This document shows positions 1 through 11,025 of a stretch of DNA of 64,000 nucleotides, one piece after another. The stretch spans positions 19,964,001-20,028,000 of the forward strand of contig OZ316895.1 in assembly GCA_973895155.1 (NCBI GenBank). The letters run 5' to 3'. Source of the DNA: Marsupella aquatica (lineage: Eukaryota; Marchantiophyta). The first letter of the stretch is position 1. Each line of letters starts with the position of its first letter. The notes beneath the pieces are model-generated. The model saw nothing but the letters and a program-made list of their open reading frames with translations, was not told the DNA's origin and ran no database searches. The translations under genes were made by a program, and so were the position numbers.

Positions 1-2264
1 AGCCTCTTGTTGTTTCTGTAAATAATGTCGAACAACTGCATATTTTATAAGAAGTCTGCGACACATGCAAGAGAACAATATCTGGCGCCACCGTCCTTTT
101 TAAGGTCTACTAAATCGATTGAACCGTACACTACAGCTAATTCTTGATTGTGAGATGCTTTAGACCAGTCATGTTCGCAGAGGGCAAGAAGCAAACGCGA
201 AAATTCCGTTCACTTCTTCACTTCACATTCTGCGAACTGGTTGTCAAGGAGAGTCCAATCCAGGGGACCTGTTAAGCTGTTGACAAAGAATGGATTGATA
301 AAACTGGCCAATGACCTGAATCAAGTAAAATTGCTCATCGTCAAAGAAGTGGGGTGACACAGCACGGCCCACAGTCAGCACCAAGTAGGCTACAACGACA
401 TCCTTTATTATCCATTGATTGACAAAGAGGGTATGCATGCATCTCCATAAGTCATGTCCTCTTCATCACACTATAAAATGCTGAAATTGGCATGTTCATG
501 TAACAAAGATTCTCCGCCCTCTGTGATAAGAGAGTGCTTGAAAATGTAATCTACACGCCTTCACATAGTTGAATTGCTTCATTCGAGACATCAGCTTTCT
601 CTCTTATCGTTATTGAGAACACCGAAAGTGCACTAACACTTTCACATGCAGATACCATTCCACTCCATATTAGTCATCTAATGTTGATAACGTTTTACTA
701 TCCTGTTCTTAAAAAAAATGCTAGACAATTACCAGGTATGCTATCCAAAAGACAGCGTTACTCTGGACGCTGAATAGGAGCAGATTAAATAGCTTGTAGC
801 AACTCCAGGTCCAGCGCCTCGAATCTTTGGCCGCTGATAATTGCTTCTCTCCAGAAACACGGCTTGCAGATTCCTTCCCCATTTTGAGCCGAGACAGAAC
901 TGAGACAAAAACAAAGATCCACGCGCATGAGAGATAGAGATCAAGACGCATGACAGACAGAAAGTCATCCCAACTCTCTCCAAGTTGAGATTGGATGCGA
1001 GAAGCAGGAAAATACACCCAAAGTGCCTTTCCTTAAGTTCTTCATTTAATCGATCCCACAAACTCAGTTCTCTATGTAGAATACTTTCCCCTTCAGGGTT
1101 GATGTCATCTATCCCATAAGTTCACCAGACTCCTATCTGATGTACCGGCAAAATTGACGATATCAGCCAGCAAAAATCTTAGTATGGCCGCACATTATGC
1201 CAGAAGAGTTCCGTCTCTTCACATCTTCCTCTTGAAGTTCCATCTAGTCTAACTACTGCCTCTGCCAAAAATTGAATAACTTAGCCGAAGAAGGGAGATG
1301 GAGAGTGGGTGGGTTTTAGCCATGGCTTTCACATTTAGATGGGATTGAGAGAGACATTTCTAACACTTGACCTAATTCTGTGGCATTACTACTCAATTTG
1401 TTGGGTATGTGCATGTGCTGGTGCCTGCGCAGACCAAAGCCAACCGAGCAATCAGATTCAGTAACTGACTAAATCAGATCAATAGGGCCAGGACATATGC
1501 AATGAAACTGGCAGCTTCCATCAAAGCAATGAGAGGCAGATAAGCACAATCGCCTGAAGTCTCTCAATGCATCGGGAGTCACGTCATTACCTCTCTGAGA
1601 ATACAGGCAATTAAATCAGGCTTGCATGTCTTGTCTACCTATTACCTCTGCCAAACTTTGATTAGCCTAGCATGTATTTCTACCCGCAGGAATAGTAACA
1701 ACAAGGCAGTATGTGGGCGTCGTCAAGGATGCCTTTCAAATAAGCGAATTCAAGTCTACATCTTCACGCTGTATCCTGCTCTTGTCAGCTCCTACAACTG
1801 GGCCATAAGCGCTATCATTATAATATGCAATTAGAATTGATGCTGCGTGGGGTAAGGGAATCAAGTAGGACTTGAAGGAGCTAAGAATTGTGCAACATTA
1901 CAAAACAAGAGATCCATAACGTCAGTTGATTTTCCCTACTTAATATCTGTGCATAAAGATGTGTCACAAACCTGGGGAGCTGCCACTACTTCTCGGCAGA
2001 GTTCCCCATCTCAGTCCGTCTTCTTCAGTAAGGATTGTTCCTAACCTATGCTGCCCAAAAGATTGAGCTACAGTACCGTGTAAAGTATCCAAAGAGACTA
2101 AGGGCTCCTTTCCGAACTATGTTCCTCGACGACCTTCCTCTCTACTTACGATAGCAAATACTGCTTTAAAATTAACAAATCTATGAAAGCTGACATAGCT
2201 CTCTTGTTTACATCCAGGACTTTAGGAGTATCCTTATTCCAGGTTTCTGATCATAAATGTCTTA
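1..2264. other. Intergenic region downstream of the GH17 gene
   Basis: No gene can be supported here. Two short minus-strand open frames (about 438-244 and 1017-721) have hydrophobic or mixed composition, but I recognise no family and see no convincing splice context. Part of the stretch adjoining 2264 is probably the 3' untranslated region of the GH17 gene. An exon of a gene extending off the left edge cannot be excluded. Confidence 0.4.
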
Positions 2265-5200
2265 TTAATACAGGACGAGATTTGTTTCCGAGAAGTCATA
2301 CATCTCGACGACAATCACTGATTGAATAGAAACGTACGTGCAAGAAATGGGATCTGGAAACTTACTGGGAGATGTAGAGTTCACGATTGCGTTCCCACCA
2401 AAGAAGCACGTACTCGACGTCCTTCCATTCTTTTGATAAAATGAATTAAATGCATAGCTCGCATGGGCCCAAATTGTATTGGGATTGAAGCAGGAGTGCC
2501 CTGGTTGAAGGGGCTGGCAATCCGCACCACCAGGCCCACATGCATAATCCAAAGCGCTTTGCAACGACGAAGAACTTGCATCAACCTTGGCTATGCAGTA
2601 GCTGGTAACACCCGAATTTGTATCAGGCCCAGGAGGTGGGGAAGCGGTCTCAGGGCCGCCACCCGGGATGGGGCTCGGCTGAGGGCTGTAATTAAAGGGC
2701 CCGTCATTTGCGCTGGAGTCTCCAGAGGTAAAGTTCAAATTGTAGACAGGGTGCATAGTGGGATAGAACAACCCATAATTCCTCTCGGAGCTTGGCCCAG
2801 GCTTCATATTCTCATTGAAGAGTGCAAAGATGTAGGCTTCAATGGTCACAGTGGGCTTCATCGGAGTTCCCTTGCCTGACAATATTGCCTTCACCAAGTT
2901 GCCATTATAATCTTGTGCGTTTTCTATGCTGGCACCGAGTTCCGAAGCATCCCCCATAGAGGGCCAGCCAGTCTCTGTCACAACAACAGGTAAGTTGATA
3001 AAATCCTTGTTCAGAGCCGTCATGGCGGCATAGAAGGAGTCCAACTGTGCATCAAAGAGGCTCATATACTGTAGCCCGGTTGTCGGATCTGTTACTCGCT
3101 GGGAGGGAAGAAAGAGGGCATAATTCAGAGGAACCTGTGCAGGGTTGGAGCTGTAGGCGAAGAATGGATACACATTGACCATCACGTAAGATCCTGTGAC
3201 CAAGATAAAATTGAGAAGCGGTTGAAGGGTGGAAGTTGCATAACTCGTATTGAATTGCCCTGCGGAAGGTGGGTAGGAGTTTGTCAGGATGCCCAGGGAG
3301 TGAGGGGTGGAAACCTTCACTACGTTGTCGAGCTTCAAATTCACTAATGCGGAGTGCAGGTTATTCATAGCTTGAAGGAGACTGCCTGCAAGGTTAGGTG
3401 CCATGGTGAGCACCTCGTTTCCAACAGCCACTCCTACAATCTGGGTGGCTGGGTAGTAATTTGCAACATTCTCCTGCACCCAATTGAACGCTGCACTTGT
3501 ACTGGAGGCCATCTGGTTCAGCTGCTGATTTGGGAGGCCGATGACTAGCTCAATTTGTGTATGGGCGAATGCCTGGATCACAGTTGCATTTGCATCATAT
3601 ATCTTCACCTTTCCAATTCCCTGCTCAACAAGGAAATTTGCCACCTCAGTTGGTGTTGGCAGGTCGTTGGCCACTTGTCCATAGTTAACTCCAACGCTCC
3701 GGGCCCCTGCAGGCGAAACAGCAAGCAGACACTAATCAGAAATTTAGGCCCACTGTATCTTGGAAAATTTCCCATCTCTTGGCAAATTTGTTCTTAAAGG
3801 GCTACCTTTTATTAGACAATGCGCATAGGAGACGACTACTTCTTCTACTCGCACTCAGGAAGGACGAGACGACTTTCAGCGTTACGTTCTCTCTGACCAA
3901 TTTCTGGTCAGCGAATTCTTTGTAGAGATAATGGACCAACTGGCATGCATGCTGCGAACTTTAAAGCTGATACTCTTGACCAGTCCAATCTTCGGATCGA
4001 CAAGTCAAGATTCGCAAAGAACGAATAGCATTGCTTCGTCGGTAACGTAGTCATGGGGAGAATAAGGAGAGACGGATATTGTGGCCTCTCCTCATCATTT
4101 TGGAGCCAATACCAAGATGGCGAGAGTACTCGTTCTGGTTCTGTTCGTCCCTGACACCTCCCTCGGCGCACGTCACCGGCACTAGATCGCTAATTCTACT
4201 TCTCCACCTCCTCCTGCTTTGGTTTGGCCCCCTGGCAGCAGCAAGTACCGGCAAAGGACTGCTTTTGGCCGAGACCGAGTCGAATAGTACCACTCTAAGC
4301 TGCGGAGATTGTGGTGCTGTCGAAGGTCAAGCTTGAGAACCGTCCTAGCTGATTGGCGAGAAATCTGTGGGCAAGTGCAAAGTCCGAATCTATCAGGACC
4401 CACATTCAAGGCTCCACTTTCCCTAAGCTTAGCACTCGCACTGCTCAAAATTGCCGACCTTGGGAAACTGCTCACTCCTATCTGTTGTCCGTCTATGTTC
4501 TACTCAACAGACAGGGTCAGGGGCACCCGAGCTCTCGCGGCTCGTCGATCGACCTATAGAACTTTAATCTTGGGAGAAACCAGCTCAATGGGACTGTTCT
4601 ATCCACATTCACACCAATAATTGAGGGCCTCAGCCTAGCCCACATTCAGCTACAGTAAGTGGCAACATTCATCTGTCGCAGAAGTCGATCATTGTCAGCA
4701 TCCGAATCTTACCACGTTGGAAAGTTCCCCGCGCCAGAGGGAGTCTTTCATGTCTTACTGCAAACAACGGAAATCCTGCTCTATGCTACTGATCGCATCC
4801 ACAGGCACAGATCGTCTAGGATTTCCATGGGATGGCACCTTGAGAAGGTTCCAAGGGTAGTAACAGCGCCTGCGAACTAGCTAGAGCAGATGTGCATCAA
4901 GGAAAACGAGAGAGGAGACACATTACAATCGAAGCATTCGGGTATAATGTAAGTTGATATCAAAACTGCAACGCCGGCAGAACCAACTCTGTATGCCACG
5001 ACAATGTGGACTTCAACAGGGAACAACAACGCAGCCGCATTCGAAGAAACAACTCAAGGATGCAAAACTGGGCATTCCCTCGTATTCAACCACATCCAGC
5101 AGCTCTAGTCTACAGCAGGAGCTCGCAGACTACGTTACAATTACTGGGAGTAGAACCGATGCTGTCCTATACCCGTAAGAGCATCAGCACAGGGGAATGC

Positions 5201-5749
5201 TGGCGACACGCAACGCATTCAACGCTCTACCGGAAATCCATATCCTACCCAGTAACTTCAGACAAACAGTACAACAATAGTGCTGATTCCCTCGATGGAA
5301 TCTCTTGACATTCACAGATCCAAAAGACGAATCGGACATTGAACTCACGGTAATTTATAACCATAGCATCTCATAATGCCGATGCACTCATAACCGTTCA
5401 GTATCTTTAACTGATCTTCAGGCAAGACAGATGCGTTCCATCAAAAGCTGAGCGAAAAAGTAAGAGTGATCTGACTCTACAATTAGATTCAAGAAAATAT
5501 GGTCCTCCGGGCATTCGTAGTGGACACATTGATCCATCCAGCCACGCAGTGCAGTGCAGTTAGCGAATGCACTCTTCAAACGAAACCATCCATAGCCAAC
5601 CGGACTAAACAGCCCACATTGAGACACAATCAGGAGCATAGGGGAGGGAATCCGGAGGCAATGTACGTACATGTGGTGGTGGCTGAGAGCACGGCAACAG
5701 TGCAAATCATTCCCCAGATCAATACGAACGAAGCCCCAGGCCCTGCCAT
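2265..5749 (-). CDS. Secreted glucan endo-1,3-beta-glucosidase, GH17 with C-terminal X8 (CBM43) domain
   Basis: Two exons are inferred: 5749-5671 and 3706-2265, joined in phase 1 across a 1.96 kb GT-AG intron, giving 506 residues. Exon 1 encodes a signal peptide (MAGPGASFVLIW, then a hydrophobic run). Exon 2 opens with GVNYGQVANDLP, the classical GH17 start. The acid/base glutamate is visible in VGNEVL and the nucleophile in TETGWPS. A Pro/Ser/Gly linker (SPQPSPIPGGG, then ASPPPGPD) leads to a Cys-rich X8 domain starting YCIAKVDA. No strong C-terminal hydrophobic GPI signal is seen, so the enzyme is probably secreted. GH17 enzymes of this layout cleave beta-1,3-glucan (callose) in walls and at plasmodesmata. 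A strong splice donor (GTAAGT) lies near the end of exon 2. The last few dozen residues could therefore differ if a third exon exists, but read-through supplies the expected final X8 Cys-x-Tyr. Confidence 0.88.
4100..5320 (+). pseudogene. Possible decayed LRR-like segment inside GH17 intron 1
   Basis: On the plus strand, opposite the GH17 gene, this intronic stretch is GC-richer than its surroundings and has several partly overlapping open frames with stops. One frame near 4559-4615 reads NLGRNQLNGTVLSTF, which resembles a leucine-rich repeat consensus. Another near 4190-4250 reads like a Leu-rich signal peptide. No continuous frame or splice-consistent gene could be assembled. This is a guess at a relic of an LRR receptor-like gene and could be chance. 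Confidence 0.2.
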
Positions 5750-5896
5750 TTCTCTTCCGGTCAATTCCCTTCCGACTGTTCAATTCTATTTCACCAAGGC
5801 CAAAGCCGGTTGAAACCCACCGCGACAAAGAGGAGCACCTCAACGACTCCAATGCCAAAGCTGCCTTAGCTCAGCTAACTTAAGCACTACGATTCT

Positions 5897-5942
5897 GCCC
5901 TCACTCTCTTGTCTATCACTCTCACTCTCACTCTCACTCAGC
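5897..5942 (+). repeat. CT-rich (CTCACT)n microsatellite in the GH17 5' leader
   Basis: A run built from repeated CTCACT hexamers lies 150-190 bp upstream of the GH17 start codon. In the gene's sense it is a GA-rich tract. GA/CT tracts are common in plant core promoters and 5' UTRs. Any regulatory role here is inference. Confidence 0.6.
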
Positions 5943-6001
5943 AATGCGTCACTTCTATGTGGAATTGGTGGGTTGTGTGACAGCCCAGCCGGGTTCAGAA
6001 A

Positions 6002-6185
6002 AGCAGAGCTGAGCTCAGTCCAATGTAGAAGAGCAGAGCAGAGCAAGGCCGGGGCTCAGATAGCAGAGCTGAGCGGACCTCAATCCAATAATGGAGACGA
6101 GAAGAGCAGGGCGGGGCTCAGAAGGCAGAGCACAGCTCCGTCCAATGCAGAACAGCAGGGGAACGGAAGGCCGTCGATTGCAGAG
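6002..6185 (+). repeat. About 60-bp imperfect tandem repeat, three units
   Basis: Units begin near 6002, 6062 and 6123. Each starts with a GCAGAGC-type motif, includes TCCAATG or a close variant, and ends near GGGGCTCAGA. A partial fourth unit (GCAGAGCTAAG) begins near 6180. The array lies just upstream of the GH17 gene. Confidence 0.6.
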
Positions 6186-6233
6186 CTAAGAACAGGCTAC
6201 AGAATGATGAAGGAGAAACAACTCCCAGCATTG

Positions 6234-6568
6234 CAGAATCACAGTAGCAGAAGCCTCTCTCTTCAGGGAAAGGACAGGGACTGGTGGTACCACTACTACT
6301 CCCTCATGTGGAGCTTTGGACCTGCTTCTTGACAGAGAGCTGATTCGTCCGTTGGAGCTCGTTGTTATTCTCCACAGTCCCCACTCATCATCAGGCAGCT
6401 CTCCAGAATCAAAGCGCAGAAGCCTCTCTTCAGGGACAGGACAGGGACTGGTGGTAGCACTACTCTCTCATGTGTAGCTTTGGACTTTCGTCTGCAGAGA
6501 GAGCTGATTCGTCCGTTGCAGCATGTTGTTATTCTCCAGAGTCCCCCACTCATCATCATGCAGCTCTC
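6234..6568 (+). repeat. Tandem duplication of a 165-170 bp unit
   Basis: Copy 1 covers 6234-6403 and copy 2 covers 6404-6568. Both begin CAGAATC, share GGACAGGGACTGGTGGTA and GAGAGCTGATTCGTCCGTTG, and end CAGCTCTC. They differ by substitutions and short indels. The duplication lies in the putative upstream region of the GH17 gene. Confidence 0.8.
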
Positions 6569-8080
6569 TCATGTGGCATCCCGAAGCTCCTTCTCTTGTT
6601 CTCCCCACTCAGAATGCCGCATTGCATCCCGAAGCCTCTGACACCCAGAGCTCCTCATTCATCACTCCTGTCCTAGAGTCCTCTGCATTGCACCAGCTTG
6701 GCATGGATCCTCCCATCTCCTGATCTCCTGCCGTAGCCGCCCTTCTGCATTTCCTTTCCCTGGTACTGTACCTCATTGAACGATTAATTATTTATTGATT
6801 GCATGTCGCTAGCTGGCCCGCCTCAAACTACGGTGGCCAAAACTTGGTGTCGTCCAATTTTGAGTAATGTGAGGTGTAACCGCGGTCATTGTTGGTCGGT
6901 AAACTACCACCAGGCAAAGTAAGAAAGTTATAAAAGCCCAAGGGAAACTACTGTAGAGTTGGGGTCTAGACTTAGGGGGTGAAACCTATGAAACGTTTTA
7001 GACAGTGACTCTAGGGCCCCATCACAACATATTTACGTGCATGTAAAGTAGGATGTGTATAAATAGGAGTATCGTATATTATGTATAATGTATGTATATG
7101 TATACTAGCCCCCACTACTCCTTTGAACGAGAATAAAGGGGTATACCATAAAAATATCATCAAAATATATACCTTGTTCATATTAATGATAAAAAAAATA
7201 TGAAACATGTCATCATTTTAAGAATTATATATAATATACCATACTCTTTACGTATCTTTTGTCCTTTTCAAAATTTCTAGCTCCACAATGTGTCACATCA
7301 TCATGGCACAATGCAAACACGAAAATACTTGTTTTTGGATAAAATTAAGTTTTGAATTCATGTTTGTGGCAACTTCTTTGTAAAAATTGGGATGCTATAC
7401 CTTAAAAGAGAATGTAAAAAGACCTACATGCAAATCAAAAGATTAAAAGATTGCAGTAAAACTGTTCCATGTAATCATTTTATTTACATTTTGATTTTAT
7501 TCAAAACATAAAATTTTCCCAGTAACAATTTTTGATTTGATATTGCTGAGTCAAATCATAATGAAAACTCACGTATAATATGAAGTTGGAAAGATCTTGA
7601 AGAGACGGTCCTAATGAGCTAAGGATTGTCAACATTCAGTAAAAATTGAGTAAGTAATTTGAAAAACATATTTTACCCGTGACTTTACAATCTTTGACGT
7701 GAATAAAAATCTTTGTTGCACAACCTTCAAAATGTTGATCCCTTCCATGAGAATGAACCCTAAAATTGACAGATTTTATCAAATACTAAGGAGATTCTGA
7801 GTTTTAGAATTTCTTTAGCTTTTTAATGAGATGTGGTACCTAATAAATTGATTGATGGACTTGACTGATAACTTATGGTAAACTTAGTTTTGCAACTTGG
7901 TAGATTGTATCCTCAATATTCATATCATTGGTGGTGACAGTAGTAACTATTGTTTTGAGTTGGAGGGGTGCTCTTTTTGCATATTTGTTGATATCTTAAT
8001 TTTCATTTGGCTCGTTTTTTCCTTTGGCCTTGTAGTCTTTGTCCAATATTTTTCACTCTCGTTTGATAGTAAAAGCAAAT

Positions 8081-8220
8081 GAAACAAGCGTACTGAAATC
8101 AAACTGAAAAACCAAATGAGAAAAAGCAAATGAGGTGGTATGTACGTAGCGGAGGTATAAACCTCTGTATATATAAGGTGTACGAGAAACAAGCGTACTG
8201 AAATCAAACTGAAAAACCAA
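8081..8220 (+). repeat. 35-bp direct repeat pair
   Basis: The segment 8081-8115, starting GAAACAAGCGTACTGAAATC, is repeated exactly at 8186-8220 with a 70-bp spacer. The preceding AAAAGCAAATGA motif recurs within the spacer. Perfect identity suggests a recent local duplication or a transposition footprint. Confidence 0.85.
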
Positions 8221-8472
8221 CGGGATGCCAAGATCGACCAGGAGCATCTAATGAATCACTATCTAGATCCCGTATACGGAAGCGACGAGCACCTGAATAA
8301 CTTTGTCTCAACAGCGATTCAAGAAGAACTGAAAACGACAAAGAAATACATGCCCTAAGTAAGCCAAGTTCCGACATCACACTAACAAGCGTGTTTGCTT
8401 CAAGAACGACCCAAACTTGCTTCAAGCACATGTCACTAACTCAAGTACTAGCCCTAACTACATACCTACGGG

Positions 8473-8525
8473 CATGCGAGGGACATGCCGATGTGCACAA
8501 GAGGCACTGCATGTCCCTCGGCATG
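8473..8525 (+). repeat. Imperfect hairpin with 16-17 nt arms and 20 nt loop
   Basis: The left arm CATGCGAGGGACATGC (8473-8488) pairs with the right arm GCATGTCCCTCGGCATG (8509-8525), leaving one bulged base. The stem is GC-rich compared with its AT-rich surroundings. It is short for a plant microRNA precursor, so I call it only an inverted repeat. Confidence 0.7.
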
Positions 8526-10232
8526 ACAACTTTGATAGACCTTGTATGTTGTTTAAGAAGCTCAAATGAGTTCAACTTGGCAAGCTTGGTTGGACCTTCC
8601 CAGTCTGTCTTGCTTTACTCCAACAATATGTTTTACACTTGTGACCCAAAAGGCATATGTAAATGGTCATGATCCCTTTTAAAAGTATTTTTCAGTTGTT
8701 CTACCTAGTACTTTTTGGCAACAAGTGATAGTCTGTTGTGCTTGTTTTGTTGCTTACATTGGTTTTCAGCAAGTACAAAGATAGCTTTGCTGTCCTCTTA
8801 GTCTCTCTTAGTTTCCATAATTTGTCTATCATAGTATGCACCATCATTAATTCACATATAAAAGGCAAGCCCATTTGCACATTGAAAGCACAGTAAAATT
8901 GCAAATAGGCAATCAAAAAATTTGTGTTTTTCATCGGGTTGTGCTGGACAAACCTTAGATGCTATAAAATATCTTTTCAGGGGTCCTTTTTTAATATATT
9001 TATAATTTAATTAATGTAAATTAAAGGTGTTTTCAAGAATATTATATCTTATTTTTTAAAGTGGATATCTGGGAGAGTTATTATTAGGAGAATAAATACA
9101 TTAACATACCAAAAACTTTTGTCAGTCCCATGGCCAAAAATATTTCTAAGGCAAAAGCAGGCCGGATACCAATTTCACAACCCCACCGCATTCAAGAGAA
9201 AATGATTGTGTCTTCCGAACGTCAAACACTGGCAAAATCAAATGAATGCAAAAGTGAGATGCAACGTATTCCATTTTGCATTCACCTCACATTGTGGGGG
9301 ACCAAAAAAGAGTGATGGTGGGTAAAACCAGCTGTTACTGAACCACTGAGAATTTCTTCCTAATTTATGCTTTATCATGGCTATATTTAACCCAATGCAA
9401 TACTACATACTATAGTTAGAAACCAACCACAATTAGCATCTACAACATGAACTGAGGTGCTTACTGAGAACCAAATCCAGACCCATACAGCCGTTTGGAA
9501 AGTTCTCATCGTAGAATTTTGAATTGGTCCATCACATGCCTACAGTGGTTGGGATTTAACTAAGATATGGTCACTGAAGTATTTTAATGATTTTTTTTTT
9601 CTTTTCTGAAAATCCATTTTGTCTAGAGCGAGAGAAAATGGGATCCATGGAAGCTCTTGGAATTACAGACATGGAAATTGATAAACGGGGAGAGAATCCA
9701 TGTGTTGAAAGCAAACACCTCAGCCTTCACTTTATGTAAACTAATAAAATCTACCTATGAACAGACAGCCTCCCCTATTTACACATTGTTATGTAACTTT
9801 CACTACAAAAATTCCCCTTTGTTATCGGTGAAAGTTTTATTTAATAATAAATAGTTTAAAATGCATTTAAAACACCCTTTTGTTGTTGTTCCCACACCCT
9901 CTCCAGATTACATAAGCTATGGGCCCACAAAATACTGGGATCCCACCTCGGATGAATATTATGACACTGGAATTAATAAGTTACAAGATGTGCTCAAGTA
10001 AGTTTAACTCACTGCATTCAACAACTGTAGTTGACAACAATGTTTACATAGTAGCTGGTTTCACCTTGGATTAAAGCTTAATCATGGTTTAACTTTTTTA
10101 ATCCACTGATGCACTAAACAAATTTGGAAGTAAGAATTTTCCCGTTTGAATGTGGAACCGGATATGTCATATCCCACTTGGACTTTGCCCTTCTAGGGAC
10201 AGAAGGGGGAATGGTCGTTTGGGGTTATGGAG

Positions 10233-10894
10233 TTATGGTCCAGTCTTGGGGTCTTTTGAGTCACCTTGCAATTTGGAGCTTGGTGTGGGGTGAGCAACTT
10301 TGGGTGCTCTAGGTGTGCTAGGAGAAGAGGAGCCCCCACCTCTTGGGGTGTGAGGAGGTCCAGGGGAGTTAGAACGCTGTTTAACGTTAGGATCAAATCT
10401 CGTGGGCTTGGAGGCCGCCCGAGTAGAATGGGGACTACCAGCTTTTGAGGTTCTCGGAGTGGTTGTTTTGGTGGTGGGAGTGGAGCTCCTGCCGCTAGGG
10501 TGCATTTTTTGAAGGGGGTGGGGGGAATCCTGAGGAGAATATGGATCCTTTTCAGCTGAGCCTTCTTTGACAGCAGCCCAAATATTTTTCCCCTTCTTTG
10601 TGGTCCTCTGGACCTTCTCCTTGGGGCTGCTGGCCCCGGGCCCGGACACCAGGATTTTTCGTTCTTCGGCATGTTTTGCCAAGTTTGCCCTCACAGCTTT
10701 GAGCCGAACGTCTTCAGGTCTTCTTGCTTTTGCTGGTGCTGGTGCTTTTGCTTTTTGTTCGTGTTTCTTTCCTTCGGCTTTCTGCTGTTGTGGTAGTACT
10801 CCTGGTGGTGGCCTCAAAGATGCCCGTCTGGCCGCCACAGTCGTGGGTGCACCACTCACCAGAGGTGCACCTTGTTCAAACATCAACGATTTTC
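10233..10894 (-). CDS. Putative last exon of the P4-ATPase gene: basic Pro/Ser/Thr-rich tail
   Basis: This open frame of about 220 codons is rich in Pro, Ser, Lys and Arg (for example RPPPGVLPQQQKAEGKK and GGGSSSPSTPRAPK) and looks intrinsically disordered. It has no suitable ATG at its head. The open frame starts with GTG, and the first ATG lies inside the exon. An AG acceptor at 10895 (TTGCAG) is in the right phase to join a strong GTAAGAG donor after 11070 in the preceding ATPase exon. I therefore interpret it as the alternative or true C-terminal exon of the flippase. It could also be a small independent gene starting at the internal ATG. No known domain is recognised. Basic phosphorylatable tails regulate some P4-ATPases, but that role here is inference. 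Confidence 0.5.
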
Positions 10895-11025
10895 CTGCAA
10901 TATCATCGTCCAACACTTTCACAAGTCAGCAAGGTCCCTCACGCGGAGACATAGGGACCTGTGGACAAGCCTTCAACGTTGTATACAGTAGAGAACTGAC
11001 CGAACTCATAGATATACATTTGGAG

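Larger units (their letters stand above)
6730..10232. other. AT-rich gene-free intergenic stretch
   Basis: No gene can be supported here. The sequence is AT-rich with frequent stops in all frames. It contains a 35-bp direct repeat (8081 and 8186) and an imperfect hairpin (8473-8525), listed separately. The segment near 8200-8430 is less AT-rich and could be transposon debris. Confidence 0.5.

Noticed and set aside
2463-2879. 138-codon plus-strand frame
   Set aside because: It is antisense to the GH17 linker and X8 region.
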